The notes beneath the pieces are model-generated. The model ran no database searches and was not told the DNA's origin. It saw nothing but the letters and a program-made list of their open reading frames with translations. The position numbers and the translations under genes were made by a program. Below, one piece after another: positions 26,560-37,746 of a stretch of 64,000 nucleotides of DNA (position 1 is its first letter; each line of letters opens with the position of its first letter). The stretch is from Saprospiraceae bacterium (lineage in GTDB: Bacteria > Bacteroidota > Bacteroidia > Chitinophagales > Saprospiraceae): assembly GCA_018057925.1 (NCBI GenBank), contig JAGPCT010000012.1, positions 1 to 64,000 on the forward strand, read 5' to 3'.

Positions 26560-26656
26560 CAACTCGAATTCAACTGTAAAGGTTTTTAAAACCGTATAGT
26601 GCTGATTACGAGCCGAAAATCGATTCCGTAATTGTTTAATACGGAATTTGGGTTAA
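26560..26656. repeat. Family A element, copy 4 (internally shortened)
   Basis: Left end AACTCGAATTC, right end GGAATTTGGGTTAAAT. It keeps AAAACCGTATAGTGCTGATTACGAG and AAATCGATTCCGTA, but the central CCCGATGTACGAATCG part seen in other copies is missing. Confidence 0.68.
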
Positions 26657-26671
26657 ATAAGACAGAGGTAA

Positions 26672-26704
26672 TAAAAAAAGCTATTCCGATGACCGGAATA
26701 GCTT
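26672..26704 (-). terminator. Intrinsic terminator of groES-groEL
   Basis: AGCTATTCCG (26679-26688) pairs with CGGAATAGCT (26694-26703) around five bases. Seven A bases before it on the plus strand form the U tract on the minus-strand RNA. It lies 28 bases past the groEL stop. Confidence 0.9.
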
Positions 26705-26731
26705 TTACAAAATATTTTAATGAAAGTTGTA

Positions 26732-28381
<1,650 letters not shown>

Positions 28382-28409
28382 TTAGTTTGTTAAAATTGAA
28401 TAATAAGAA

Positions 28410-28673
28410 TTATAATACAACGAGAATATCATCTTCTCTCATGATGAGATAATCTTCACCTTCATAATTCATTTCCTGACCGGCATATTTGCCATAAAGA
28501 ACGATATCACCTGCTTGAACAGTCATCAAGTTGCCGTCTTTGCCGGGACCCACTGCTATTACTTCACCTTTAAGGGGCTTTTCTTTCGCTGTATCAGGAA
28601 TGATGATGCCACCTTTCGTCTTTTCTTCTGCACGAGCTGGTTTTATGACCACTCTGTCGTTAATTGGTTTCAT
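28410..28673 (-). CDS. groES: Co-chaperonin GroES
   Basis: An 87-residue cap of the GroEL chamber. The opening [17 protein letters not shown], the mobile loop [10 protein letters not shown] and the [11 protein letters not shown] segment are typical. The frame is open to 28793, but only the ATG at 28673 gives the normal GroES N-terminus; the 40 upstream codons overlap the promoter region. A sigma-54-type promoter element lies about 50 bases upstream (28722-28737). No CIRCE element is visible. Confidence 0.95.
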   Translation of the reverse strand: MKPINDRVVIKPARAEEKTKGGIIIPDTAKEKPLKGEVIAVGPGKDGNLMTVQAGDIVLYGKYAGQEMNYEGEDYLIMREDDILVVL

Positions 28674-28721
28674 TAATGTATAAATTTTATGGTTTATAAA
28701 TTTTAATTCTCGCTTTCTGTA

Positions 28722-28737
28722 AGCATAAACTGTGCCA
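28722..28737 (-). promoter_or_regulatory. Sigma-54-like -24/-12 promoter of groESL
   Basis: On the minus strand TGGCACAGTTTATGCT has the invariant GG (28736-28735) and GC (28724-28723) separated by exactly 10 bases, matching TGGCAC-N5-TTGCT except for one base. The expected RNA start is near 28711, 38 bases before the groES ATG. Upstream (28745-28795) there are repeated TGACA/TGGACA words on the plus strand that could bind an activator. No TAnnTTTG box is seen here. Confidence 0.55.
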
Positions 28738-29009
28738 TATTCGGTTTGATGACAGTTTTTCACTTTAGAGTGGACAAAGTGGCAGATTGACACAGTTTTT
28801 TTAATAATCGTAATATAAAAGGGACATTTTTTTTCATTTTAAATAGGTTTATTTCGATTTGAATAGAGTGAAGGATGATAATTTATTCGATTTCGATATG
28901 AAGGGCGTTTCATTTAAAGTCAAATGTCTATCTTAGTGGTTGATTGGGATGAATGAAAAGGAAAGGGCACAACAGATGTCTTTACTTTGCGTTATTTCTA
29001 TTAAGGTTT

Positions 29010-30989
29010 ATGAATTTTATGGGTAAACAAATAACTTTCATTGTAGCGTGTATTGCTTTCTTGTATTCCTGCAATCAAACGGCGCGGATAAAAACCGGTG
29101 AAGATGCCTTTGATGTAGGTCAATACGCTGTGGCTGTTCAATATTTGGAAAAAGAATATAATGATGCCACCACTGAAGGCATTCGCTCCGATAAGGCTTT
29201 TCTCATGGGACAAGCGTATGAAAAGATGAATGACCCGGACAAAGCTCTACAATGGTATAGAATGAGTGTCAAGGGTGTCAATTCTCCCAATAAATTAATT
29301 TATCTGGCCTATGCATTGAAAAATACGGGTCGGTATCAGGAAGCCCTCAATGTATTTGATGCATTGGCAAAGCAGTTAAATGATCCGAATCGTTTTCAAA
29401 GTGAGGTTGTATCTCTACATAACGCCAATCAATGGGAGATAGATGCACCGACAAATCCTTTTAAATTACAGTTGAGCCCTTTTAACTCCGAATATTCTGA
29501 TTATTCGCCAGTAATAAGGAGTGATGGTAAAATAATATTTTCATCGGACAGAAAGGACAGTGAGGATGCTGCCAACTATAAGTGGACTGGCAATGGATAT
29601 AGCAATCTTTTTGTTGCGGATTCCAATTTATCTCCGGTAACACTCTTGCCGGGTGTTGTGAATACAGAAGACAATGAAGGCTCCTTAGTGTATTCACCGG
29701 ATGGGAGAAAAATGGTTTTTTGTAAATGCTTTGATCGGATCGGTACGGATTTAATGTGCAAATTGATGCAGTCCGTTAAGATAGGAGAAACATGGGCAGA
29801 TCCGGAAGTAATGACCTTTGTATCAGATACATTGAACTATCTGGGTCCGGCTTTTAGTGATGACGGTAAGGTTTTGTTTTTTGCCATGGAGGATCCCCAA
29901 TATAATACTGGATTTGACCTCTATTATTCTCAATTGAAAGGTGAAGTATGGCAAGCACCTGTGCGATTGCCTGCTATTATCAATTCTGAATACAATGAAA
30001 AGTATGCCACCATTGATAAAGATACACTCTATTTCTCTTCGGATCGACCGGCAGGAATGGGAGGTTTGGATATTTATAAGACTTATGTAAATCGTGATGG
30101 TTGGACGCCACCTAATAATATGAAAGCGCCAATCAATTCTCCTTATGATGACTTTGGAATGGTATTTGATCCCGGGTTTATTTCAAAGGATAATGTCTTG
30201 GCAAAAGGTTTTCTTTCGTCCAATAGAAAGGGTGGGGTGGGTCAAGATGATATTTATCATTTTACAAAGATTCAGACTATTACGCCTAAGCCCGAGTTTG
30301 ATACAACAGCTATTGCCGATAAAAGTATCCTTGTAAAGTTGATAGTTTATGTGAGAGGATTTAATGTGAAGGATGGGAAAATGTCTAATAGTTCGGTAGA
30401 ATTAGCGAGTCCAACGGTTACTGTGAGCAGCATGGGAAAAGATTCTGTTCTGGTCGGTGATAAGTATGGTAAGGTTACGACACTTTTGAAAGTCAGGGAC
30501 AATCTAACGATTACTGCATCAAAAGATGGATACCTGACGTCTTCTAAGACAATTAATCAGGATGTGATAAGAATTGATAGCTCATTGCGTATTCAGGAGT
30601 TTTCAATGATTTTAAACCTATATCCTGTTTTATATGATCAAGAAATTGTTATTAAGGATATATACTACGACTTAGACAAATATGAGATTCGAAAAGATGC
30701 TGTCGGGTCATTGGATGAATTGCTTTCGATTTTGAAGCTCAACCCGTCTTTTAAAATAAAAATCAACTCACATACCGATTGTCGCGGTAGCAACGCATAC
30801 AACTTGACTTTGTCCGGCAAGCGGGCTCAATCTGTCGTCAATTACCTGACCTCCAATGGCATCAGTCGGAATCGTCTTTCTTTTCAGGGTTACGGCGAAA
30901 CAAGACCTATCGCCACATGCTTGTGTGAAAAATGTAGTGAAGAAGAACATCAGTTAAATAGGAGGACGACTTTTCAATTGGTGCGATAA
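29010..30989 (+). CDS. PorE-like OmpA family lipoprotein
   Basis: A 659-residue paralogue of the protein at 12907-14922. It begins with a lipoprotein signal ending in the lipobox LYSC, so it should be anchored in the outer membrane. TPR helices follow (about 25-130: AVAVQYLEKEYNDAT, ALQWYRMSV), then PD40-type blades (about 150-420: DLYYSQLKGE, YFSSDRPAGMGGLDIYK), a carboxypeptidase-regulatory-like segment (about 440-530) and an OmpA domain (about 545-655: NSHTDCRGSNAYNLTLSGKRA). This is the exact order described for PorE, a T9SS component that links the apparatus to peptidoglycan. No PorP gene is adjacent, and the lipobox makes this a better candidate for true PorE than the 12907 gene. The frame is open to ATG 28953; ATG 29010 or 29019 gives a normal signal peptide. 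Confidence 0.88.
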   Translation: MNFMGKQITFIVACIAFLYSCNQTARIKTGEDAFDVGQYAVAVQYLEKEYNDATTEGIRSDKAFLMGQAYEKMNDPDKALQWYRMSVKGVNSPNKLIYLAYALKNTGRYQEALNVFDALAKQLNDPNRFQSEVVSLHNANQWEIDAPTNPFKLQLSPFNSEYSDYSPVIRSDGKIIFSSDRKDSEDAANYKWTGNGYSNLFVADSNLSPVTLLPGVVNTEDNEGSLVYSPDGRKMVFCKCFDRIGTDLMCKLMQSVKIGETWADPEVMTFVSDTLNYLGPAFSDDGKVLFFAMEDPQYNTGFDLYYSQLKGEVWQAPVRLPAIINSEYNEKYATIDKDTLYFSSDRPAGMGGLDIYKTYVNRDGWTPPNNMKAPINSPYDDFGMVFDPGFISKDNVLAKGFLSSNRKGGVGQDDIYHFTKIQTITPKPEFDTTAIADKSILVKLIVYVRGFNVKDGKMSNSSVELASPTVTVSSMGKDSVLVGDKYGKVTTLLKVRDNLTITASKDGYLTSSKTINQDVIRIDSSLRIQEFSMILNLYPVLYDQEIVIKDIYYDLDKYEIRKDAVGSLDELLSILKLNPSFKIKINSHTDCRGSNAYNLTLSGKRAQSVVNYLTSNGISRNRLSFQGYGETRPIATCLCEKCSEEEHQLNRRTTFQLVR

Positions 30990-31002
30990 TAGGTAGGTTA
31001 TT

Positions 31003-31105
31003 ATACTAATTGGAAAATAAATTGACCATTTAATATCCTTGTTTACCCCAACACCCCTATAGGGGACAAGAATAGTAAATGGTCAATTTCAAGTCATTTT
31101 AGTAT
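31003..31105. repeat. Nested long-armed hairpin element
   Basis: Outer arms ATACTAA / TTAGTAT, inner arms AAATTGACCATTTA (31019-31032) / TAAATGGTCAATTT (31076-31089), and a CCCCTATAGGGG palindrome near the centre. The outer and inner arms match the element near 800-890. It starts 14 bases after a stop codon and may terminate the PorE-like transcript. Confidence 0.65.
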
Positions 31106-31154
31106 ATTTTGAATCTAATTATTCAGCAAGCTACATTTTTTATAATTTTGCTTT

Positions 31155-34100
31155 GTGGAAGTGAAAGATGAAATTTTAGCAAGGTTTGGAAAACACAATG
31201 AATCCTGGCCTCACGATACGGAAAGACGCAATTATTTTTTAGATGGATTAAGCGGAAGTTCTATGCTGTTTTATATAGCATCTTCCTTTAAATGCAATCC
31301 GATGTCCATCCTTTATGTTGCCGATGATAAGGACAAAGCAGCCTATAGTTATGATACATTGATGACTTTACTAGGGGGAGACATCATGTTACTGACTGAT
31401 TCCTTTCGGCGTCCCGGGAATTTTGTAGAAATCAATACAGCCAATGTGCTGAGGCGTTCTGAGGTGGCTTCCACTTTAGTCAATGGGAGTAAGCCAAATA
31501 TTATAGTTGCTTATCCTGAGTCGATTTTTGAGATGGTGGTTAATCCGGTGGAGTTAGACAAGGATAAGATCACGGTCAAGGTAGGTGAAAAATTTGATAG
31601 GGACTTTGTCATTGAGATACTGATAGAATATGGGTTTGAGCGGGTTGATTTCGTATATGAACCGGGACAATTTTCATTGAGGGGAGCGATAGTGGATATT
31701 TTTTCTTTTGGAAATGGTCAACCTTATCGGATTGAGATGGATGATGACAAAGTCGAAAGTATTAGAATCTTTGATCCTGAAACGCAGCTATCCATCAAGA
31801 ATGTAGATTTTTTAAATATATTGCCCAATGCCAATACCAAGTTTGAAGCCATAGATAGAATACCTCTATTTGAAATACTTAAAGAGGATTGTCAAATTGT
31901 ATTGGAAGATAGAGGATTTATTACGGAGCGGATGGCAATTCTCTATGAGAAGGCGGAGGAAATAATACAGAGTATATCCATGGTGGAGCAGCCTGAATCT
32001 CAAAAATTTTTCAAGGATCGTTCCTTTATAAGTCCGGAGATGTGGGAGAAAAGCCTTAATAAGTATCCTGTTTTTCACCTTACAAAACCGGATGGCCGGA
32101 TTAAATGCCAGACATTGAATTTTGAGACTAAGCCTCATCCTGTAATCAGCAAACAATTTAAACTTTTAGTGACTCACTTAGAGAAAAATGAGCAAGAGGG
32201 TATTGAAACATGGTTTTTTAGTGAAAATGCTCGCCAAATCAAGCGTTTAGAATCTATTTTGACCGATCTCGGTGCTAAAAATACATTCCAGCCTGTTATC
32301 GGGTCGATACACGAAGGTTTTTTAGATACAAAGAGTAAGATTGAGATTCTGACAGATCATCAAATATTTCAAAGATACCATCAGTACAGCTTAAAATCGG
32401 GTTACACACGAGATCAAGCTGTTACTTTAAGGATGTTGAAAGAGTTGCAACCGGGCGACTATGTAACGCATATCGATCACGGGGTGGGTAAGTTTTCAGG
32501 GTTGGAAACCATAGAGATTGGCGGTGTAAAACAAGAGTCGGTCCGCATCATTTACCGCAATAATGATATGTTGTATGTGAGTATCAATTCATTGCATAAG
32601 TTGTCCAAATATATGGGCAAGGAAGGCGAACCTCCCATGATTAATAAATTGGGTTCAGATACCTGGAAGAACCTTAAACAAAAGACGAAAAGCAAGGTCA
32701 AGGACATTGCTAAGGGATTGATAAATCTGTATGCTAAGCGACGTGCGAGTGAGGGTATTGCCTTTTCTCCTGATGGATATTTGCAGGTGGAGTTGGAGGC
32801 ATCCTTTTTATATGAAGATACACCGGATCAGTATAAATCTACTATTGACGTCAAAGAGGATATGGAAAAGCCTTATCCTATGGATCGACTGATATGTGGC
32901 GATGTGGGTTTTGGAAAGACCGAAGTGGCTATCAGAGCTGCATTTAAGGCTATCAATGATGGTTATCAGGTGGCTATATTGGTTCCAACAACGATACTTG
33001 CTCTACAGCATTATCACACTTTTGATGCGAGATTGAAGGATTTTGGTGTTGAAGTTGACTATCTCAACCGTTTTAAGACGACGAAAGAAAAGAAAGAGGT
33101 GTATGAAGGTCTTCAATCCGGTAAGATTGATTTAGTTATAGGTACACATGCTTTGTTGAATAAAGATGTCCATTTTAAAAACCTTGGCTTGCTTGTTATT
33201 GATGAGGAGCAGAAATTTGGTGTGCAGGCCAAAGAGAAGATCCGTTCTATGAAAGTCAATGTAGATACACTTACTTTGACGGCGACGCCTATACCGCGGA
33301 CGTTGCAGTTTTCATTGATGGCAGCCCGTGATCTGTCCGTAATAAGGACACCTCCACCCAATCGTCAACCTATTTATACGGAAATCAGACTATTTGAACA
33401 ACGGTCAATACGAGAAGCAATAGAAAATGAATTGGGACGGGGCGGACAGGTGTTTTTTGTACACGATAGGGTAAAGAATTTAGGGGAAATAGGGGAGTTG
33501 ATTGCCGGACTTGTGCCGGATGCGTCAGTTGCTATAGCCCATGGGCAGATGGATAGCAAGATACTTGAAGCCACCTTAGTGGATTTTATTGAGGGTAAAT
33601 TCGATGTATTGGTATCAACCAATATTATTGAGACCGGATTGGATATTCCCAATGCCAATACCATGATTATCAATAATGCGCACCATTATGGATTGAGTGA
33701 TCTGCATCAGTTGCGAGGTAGAGTAGGGCGCTCCAATAAGAAGGCTTATTGTTATTTGATTTCACCACCTATGTCAACCTTAACTCCAGAGGCTAAGAAG
33801 AGATTGAAGACTATCGTCGAATTTTCAGAATTGGGAAGTGGATTTGAGATAGCGATGCGTGACTTAGATATTAGAGGTAGTGGCAACTTGCTTGGAGGTG
33901 AACAAAGCGGATTTATATCGGAGATGGGTTATGATGCATTTCAGCGTGTATTGGAGGAAGCGATACAAGAACTCAAGGAAGATGAATTCAAAGAGGTATT
34001 TAAGAATGAGATTGATAAGAAAAAGATCTTTGTTAAAGATGTAACGATAGAGACGGATAGTGAGATGTTGATTCCCAACTATTATGTTTCCTCTACCTCA

Positions 34101-34499
34101 GAACGACTTTCATTGTACCACGAGATGGATGCTATAGAAGATGAGGATACGCTGCAAAAGTTTCTAACGGATTTGTCGGATCGATTCGGGCCTTATCCGG
34201 ATGCGGTGGAGGAATTGGCAGATGGGCTGCGGATGAGATGGTTATTGCGTATCCTTGGATTTGAGAGAGCAGTTATAAAGAATGGATCTCTAAATGCTTA
34301 TTTTCCTTCCAATCCACAGTCGCCATACTATGAGTCAGAGACATTTCTGTCTTTGTTTCAGTACCTTGGTGTTATGAAAGACCCAAAGGTGACGGTACAG
34401 AAGACCTTAAAAAACTTAGTGCTTAGGGTGAAAGGAATCAAAAATATTCAATCTGCCATGCAGTTTTTTGAAAGCCTTACCAGTACGATATCTTCTTGA
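31155..34499 (+). CDS. mfd: Transcription-repair coupling factor
   Basis: A 1114-residue Mfd protein that pushes stalled RNA polymerase off DNA and recruits UvrA. The domains are in order: UvrB-like N-terminal region (about 1-300), the RNA-polymerase-interacting CarD-like domain (about 430-500, GDYVTHIDHGVGKFSG), the translocase with Walker A GDVGFGKTE (about 580), the DEEQKFG box, TLTATPIPRTLQ, the second RecA domain with QLRGRVGRS, and the C-terminal TRCF domain (about 960-1060). Length is normal. The start GTG at 31155 lies only 5 bases after a TAATTTTG box (31143-31150), so a leaderless start or the GTG at 31161 is also possible. Confidence 0.95.
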   Translation: MEVKDEILARFGKHNESWPHDTERRNYFLDGLSGSSMLFYIASSFKCNPMSILYVADDKDKAAYSYDTLMTLLGGDIMLLTDSFRRPGNFVEINTANVLRRSEVASTLVNGSKPNIIVAYPESIFEMVVNPVELDKDKITVKVGEKFDRDFVIEILIEYGFERVDFVYEPGQFSLRGAIVDIFSFGNGQPYRIEMDDDKVESIRIFDPETQLSIKNVDFLNILPNANTKFEAIDRIPLFEILKEDCQIVLEDRGFITERMAILYEKAEEIIQSISMVEQPESQKFFKDRSFISPEMWEKSLNKYPVFHLTKPDGRIKCQTLNFETKPHPVISKQFKLLVTHLEKNEQEGIETWFFSENARQIKRLESILTDLGAKNTFQPVIGSIHEGFLDTKSKIEILTDHQIFQRYHQYSLKSGYTRDQAVTLRMLKELQPGDYVTHIDHGVGKFSGLETIEIGGVKQESVRIIYRNNDMLYVSINSLHKLSKYMGKEGEPPMINKLGSDTWKNLKQKTKSKVKDIAKGLINLYAKRRASEGIAFSPDGYLQVELEASFLYEDTPDQYKSTIDVKEDMEKPYPMDRLICGDVGFGKTEVAIRAAFKAINDGYQVAILVPTTILALQHYHTFDARLKDFGVEVDYLNRFKTTKEKKEVYEGLQSGKIDLVIGTHALLNKDVHFKNLGLLVIDEEQKFGVQAKEKIRSMKVNVDTLTLTATPIPRTLQFSLMAARDLSVIRTPPPNRQPIYTEIRLFEQRSIREAIENELGRGGQVFFVHDRVKNLGEIGELIAGLVPDASVAIAHGQMDSKILEATLVDFIEGKFDVLVSTNIIETGLDIPNANTMIINNAHHYGLSDLHQLRGRVGRSNKKAYCYLISPPMSTLTPEAKKRLKTIVEFSELGSGFEIAMRDLDIRGSGNLLGGEQSGFISEMGYDAFQRVLEEAIQELKEDEFKEVFKNEIDKKKIFVKDVTIETDSEMLIPNYYVSSTSERLSLYHEMDAIEDEDTLQKFLTDLSDRFGPYPDAVEELADGLRMRWLLRILGFERAVIKNGSLNAYFPSNPQSPYYESETFLSLFQYLGVMKDPKVTVQKTLKNLVLRVKGIKNIQSAMQFFESLTSTISS

Positions 34500-34527
34500 T
34501 TGAGTTATTGCAAAATGTCTTCTTCTA

Positions 34528-34682
34528 TAAACCCGAATTCCACAATATAGGTTTTGAAAAACCGTATAGTGCGGATTATGAGGGTTATCCCGATGTACGA
34601 ATCGTTTCAATGGTTTCTGAAAACCATTGATTACGAGTCGTAAATCGATTTCGTATTTGTATAATGCGGAATTTAGGATAAT
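34528..34682. repeat. Family A dispersed palindromic element, copy 5
   Basis: The most complete copy: ATAAACCCGAATTCC, then AAAACCGTATAGTGCGGATTA, GGGTTATCCCGATGTACGAA, TCGTTTCAATGGTTT, AAACCATTGATTACGAG, TCGTAAATCGATT and a right end TGCGGAATTTAGGATAAT. It lies between the convergent mfd and glutaminyl cyclase genes. Confidence 0.75.
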
Positions 34683-34694
34683 CATGAAGGCAGG

Positions 34695-35537
34695 TTATTG
34701 ATTGGCATCTTTATTTTCGATTAACTCTAATCTGTATATACTTGGCCAAAGCTTTCCGGTGACATAAAGCTTGTTGGAAATAGAGTCATAGGCTATACCA
34801 TTAGCGACTTCACTATGCTGGAAAGTATTATTTGCTTCATTTTTAAGGCTGGATAAGTCCATTTTACCAACGACTTTGCCGGTGTTTGGGTCAATTTTTA
34901 TGACATCGGTGGTTGTCCATATATTGGCAAAAATATACCCTTTTACCCATTCCAATTCATTGACATTAAGCACGCTGATGCCGTCTTCAGTGACTCGGAC
35001 AGTTTTTACAACCTTCATATCGGGCGGAAGTAAGAAAGAAAGTTGGTCAGTGCCATCGCTCATGATGGCGTGTTTTCCGTCAGTAGTCATTCCCCATCCT
35101 TCAATGCTGGGATAGCTGAATTCTCCCAATTTTTTAAAAGATTTGACGTCATAAATAAACCCTTTTTGGTTTTTATAGGTAAGTTGGTATAACTTGTCTT
35201 GAATGACGACAATACCTTCTCCAAAATATTTAGATTTGTCTAATTTTATTTTCTCTTCGGATTTACCAGATTCCATATTAACAGTGGCGACGACGGATTC
35301 GAGAGAAGGAATTTCCTCCGGACTGCCTGTGCTTTCTAAAAATTGTCCATTATAAACCAAAAGCCCTTCGGTAAAAAATGATGTATTGTGCGGAATGATG
35401 CCTGTGACCCTATAGTCTAACCTCGGTATGTTAGATACCGGAGCTTCAGTGGTTTCACTTGCCGTCGTTGGATCATTTTTACAAGAAAAAAGGACAAAAC
35501 ATAGAATGCTTGCAAAAAAATATATCTTTTTACTCAT
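34695..35537 (-). CDS. Glutaminyl-peptide cyclotransferase, lipoprotein
   Basis: A 280-residue protein of the plant-type (five-blade propeller) glutamine cyclotransferase family, which converts N-terminal Gln of peptides to pyroglutamate. A lipoprotein signal ends at the lipobox LFSC (Cys at about 19). Family blocks are FFTEGLLVYNGQFLESTG (about 56-73), NELEWVKGYIFANIWTTTDV (about 190-209) and NGIAYDSISNKLYVTGKLWP near the C-terminus. This fits known biology: many signal-peptidase-cleaved Bacteroidota proteins begin with Gln, which the periplasmic cyclase blocks. The gene is 42 bases after the GWxTD gene on the same strand. Confidence 0.92.
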   Translation of the reverse strand: MSKKIYFFASILCFVLFSCKNDPTTASETTEAPVSNIPRLDYRVTGIIPHNTSFFTEGLLVYNGQFLESTGSPEEIPSLESVVATVNMESGKSEEKIKLDKSKYFGEGIVVIQDKLYQLTYKNQKGFIYDVKSFKKLGEFSYPSIEGWGMTTDGKHAIMSDGTDQLSFLLPPDMKVVKTVRVTEDGISVLNVNELEWVKGYIFANIWTTTDVIKIDPNTGKVVGKMDLSSLKNEANNTFQHSEVANGIAYDSISNKLYVTGKLWPSIYRLELIENKDANQ

Positions 35538-35579
35538 GGAATGTAAATTAAACGGTAAAGGTAAGTTAAGTTTTTTGAA

Positions 35580-37040
35580 TTAAAGGTCTTGCAACCATTC
35601 TTCGGCGTGTCTATTGAAGCCGGAAGGCACTTCATATTTGTCCGGAGGCAGGTTGTCGGGATTGCGAGCTACGGTTTTGTACAATTCTTTTTTCCAATTG
35701 GGATTTCGGACTTCGCCACGCGCATTGGATTGTAGAAGGCGATAATCCATGCCATCCAAAAAAGGGTTGTAAAATAAAAACTTGACATTGGATTGAGCAA
35801 GCTTGGGAATGTCATAGTATAGCCATACTTCATAAGGAGCGCTTGATGGGTCATCATTGACTGTAATCATGTCGCTTGGCTTGCCATATTTCATAAAGAT
35901 AAGGCCTCGGTCACTTTCAAAGCCGTACCCAAAGCCGGTTTTGTATTTTTTATCTACAGCTTTGGCTACCTCCATGTATTGTTTGTAATAATCTTCCGGG
36001 AAGACGGTTGACTTTTCTTTAAAGAAATTATACAGAAAATTGCTTTTACTGATTTTATTATCTTCTTTAAGAAGACGATTGAGGAGTTCTACATCAGAAT
36101 TTTTGACATTCATAGCTATAGCGCGAAGGGTGTAATTGATTTCATCCAAATTCATTTTTCCGATAAAAGATACTTCCACCTCGTCGGCAAATTTTGAAGA
36201 AAGTAAGGCTTCGTCCCTGACCGGATTGCTTTTGGTGAAAAAGTAAGCAGTGCTATCTATTGCTTTTCTGTCCTTATCATTGAGGAATACTTGTATTTTG
36301 TATTGACCTGATTCAAAATAGGTAGCATCAAACCATGTGAAAATATTATCTATAAAGGCACTTTTCCTTTTTATGGTCGTCCTACCAATTAATTTTTCGG
36401 CACTATTTCCGGCTAATTTAAAGATTTTAACGGTATAGTTTGTTACCTCTTGTTGAAGAAGGTTGGTTTGATAGCTTTCCAAATAAATGCCAAATCTGTT
36501 GAGGCTCGCATTGACATAAGAAAATGGAATCAAGCCATAAAAAAGGTTGTTTTTGGACACCGATGGGTCAAGATTGGTACTGGTATCCGCTACCAACACT
36601 AAATTAGAAATAAAAGGACTTTTGGGAGCGTCTTTTACATTAACTTCTACAGCACTTTTATATACATTAGTAGTGTCACCCAGATCGACAAAGGTAAAAT
36701 TGAGGTTGTATTTACCGGGTTGAAGTCCATATCTTTTGAGTGCTATGAAATCCTTATTTTCCTTTCTGAGCCCACTCTCAATGATGAAGTGATCGAATTT
36801 AATGATTTGGTCATTTTGCATAAAAAGTAAGGTGACTTTAACCTTATTTTCAAATAAACTATCATTTTGGGCTTCCTTAATCCGGCTCAATGATGAAGCC
36901 ACATTATGGAAATATACTTCTATATATGGTTGCAAATCAGGTTGGACTGAATAATACTGGGATATGATGACACTTACATCCAATGCTTTAACGGATATGG
37001 AAAGCAAACAAAACAAAAGAATATAAAAATACCTTGCCAT
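35580..37040 (-). CDS. GWxTD domain-containing protein
   Basis: A 486-residue exported protein. Residues 1-19 are a signal peptide. The middle has beta-rich Ig-like domains (about 20-260). The C-terminal third matches the GWxTD domain: FGYGFESDRGLIFMKYGKPS (the W of the name is F here), then PYEVWLYYDIPK and VKFLFYNPF. The family is common in Bacteroidota and Acidobacteriota and has no established function. It lies between a small lipoprotein gene (23 bases upstream) and the glutaminyl cyclase gene, so the three are likely one transcript. Confidence 0.86.
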   Translation of the reverse strand: MARYFYILLFCLLSISVKALDVSVIISQYYSVQPDLQPYIEVYFHNVASSLSRIKEAQNDSLFENKVKVTLLFMQNDQIIKFDHFIIESGLRKENKDFIALKRYGLQPGKYNLNFTFVDLGDTTNVYKSAVEVNVKDAPKSPFISNLVLVADTSTNLDPSVSKNNLFYGLIPFSYVNASLNRFGIYLESYQTNLLQQEVTNYTVKIFKLAGNSAEKLIGRTTIKRKSAFIDNIFTWFDATYFESGQYKIQVFLNDKDRKAIDSTAYFFTKSNPVRDEALLSSKFADEVEVSFIGKMNLDEINYTLRAIAMNVKNSDVELLNRLLKEDNKISKSNFLYNFFKEKSTVFPEDYYKQYMEVAKAVDKKYKTGFGYGFESDRGLIFMKYGKPSDMITVNDDPSSAPYEVWLYYDIPKLAQSNVKFLFYNPFLDGMDYRLLQSNARGEVRNPNWKKELYKTVARNPDNLPPDKYEVPSGFNRHAEEWLQDL

Positions 37041-37063
37041 TTTAAATGTCTTTATCGTAAGAT

Positions 37064-37480
37064 TTATTGAATTAATTCTTGATTTTCAATAGAGTCGGCA
37101 TCCAATGGGTCATGTATTAATTTATGGAACTTAAATCCAAATGTCGTATTTTGAATATTGCTAAGCAGTCTTAATGTACTGTCGTTGAGCGAAATGATCT
37201 GATACTTCATGGTATCCTCTAAAATGTGGATAATCTGTTGATCCTGAATTGAAAAATCAGATTCGGCAGTATCGCCTAATAAATTAGTAATCACTTTTTT
37301 CTCGTCAAAGGTATAAAAGAGACCGTCTAAAGACTCGGTATTTTCACCATTCCTTGATGCAGAATCAAGCACCCATGTGCCTTGGATATCAGTAATATCA
37401 ATTGGTTGAACAGATTCTATGCCCTGACAAGAGAGGAAGAAAAGTACAAAGATTATAATAAAGCCATTAAACTTGAACAT
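37064..37480 (-). CDS. Small lipocalin-like lipoprotein
   Basis: A 138-residue protein with a lipoprotein signal (hydrophobic run, lipobox FLSC, Cys at about 18). The rest resembles the short lipocalin-like domains frequent in Bacteroidota: ITDIQGTWVLDSASRNG near residue 28, then alternating strands and IISLNDSTLRLL near the end. Ligand and role are unknown. It is first in a three-gene minus-strand block; a TATATTTG box lies 25 bases upstream. Confidence 0.78.
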   Translation of the reverse strand: MFKFNGFIIIFVLFFLSCQGIESVQPIDITDIQGTWVLDSASRNGENTESLDGLFYTFDEKKVITNLLGDTAESDFSIQDQQIIHILEDTMKYQIISLNDSTLRLLSNIQNTTFGFKFHKLIHDPLDADSIENQELIQ

Positions 37481-37504
37481 GGGACATTCAATTTATTACA
37501 ATGG

Positions 37505-37512
37505 CAAATATA
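37505..37512 (-). promoter_or_regulatory. Putative -7 box of the lipoprotein-GWxTD-cyclase block
   Basis: On the minus strand TATATTTG matches TAnnTTTG; the predicted RNA start is about 18 bases before the ATG at 37480. No clear -33 TTG. Confidence 0.45.
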
Positions 37513-37615
37513 ATGATTCTTGAGGAAGTAAAATGTGTGTATAACATATTTCCCTTTCATTTTTTATTCCTCTCAAAATTTGACTCTTTAATTGATATTT
37601 AAACTTTTTGGAAGG

Positions 37616-37679
37616 AATGACTTCATTATTTGGTTCTCCCTCTTAAGGGGAGATAGAAGGGTAAAATAATGAAGTCATT
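37616..37679. repeat. Long-armed hairpin element
   Basis: AATGACTTCATTATTT (37616-37631) is a perfect inverted copy of AAATAATGAAGTCATT (37664-37679). The 32-base interior contains CTCCCTCTTAAGGGGAG, a second palindrome. The left arm and flank recur at 26124-26146 without the right arm. Confidence 0.68.
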
Positions 37680-37746
37680 ATGGAAATTTGTTATACACAC
37701 ATTGTAATTATCATCTATTTAATACAATTGTTAAAAGCTTATGTTT

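Noticed and set aside
26250-26560. Repeated CCCTTCGGGAT units as a possible CRISPR array
   Set aside because: Only three units, in mixed orientation and irregular spacing, with the spacers themselves repeated at 37.9-38.2 kb; no cas genes.
28674-28793. 40-codon N-terminal extension of groES
   Set aside because: It overlaps the sigma-54-like promoter and does not occur in GroES proteins.
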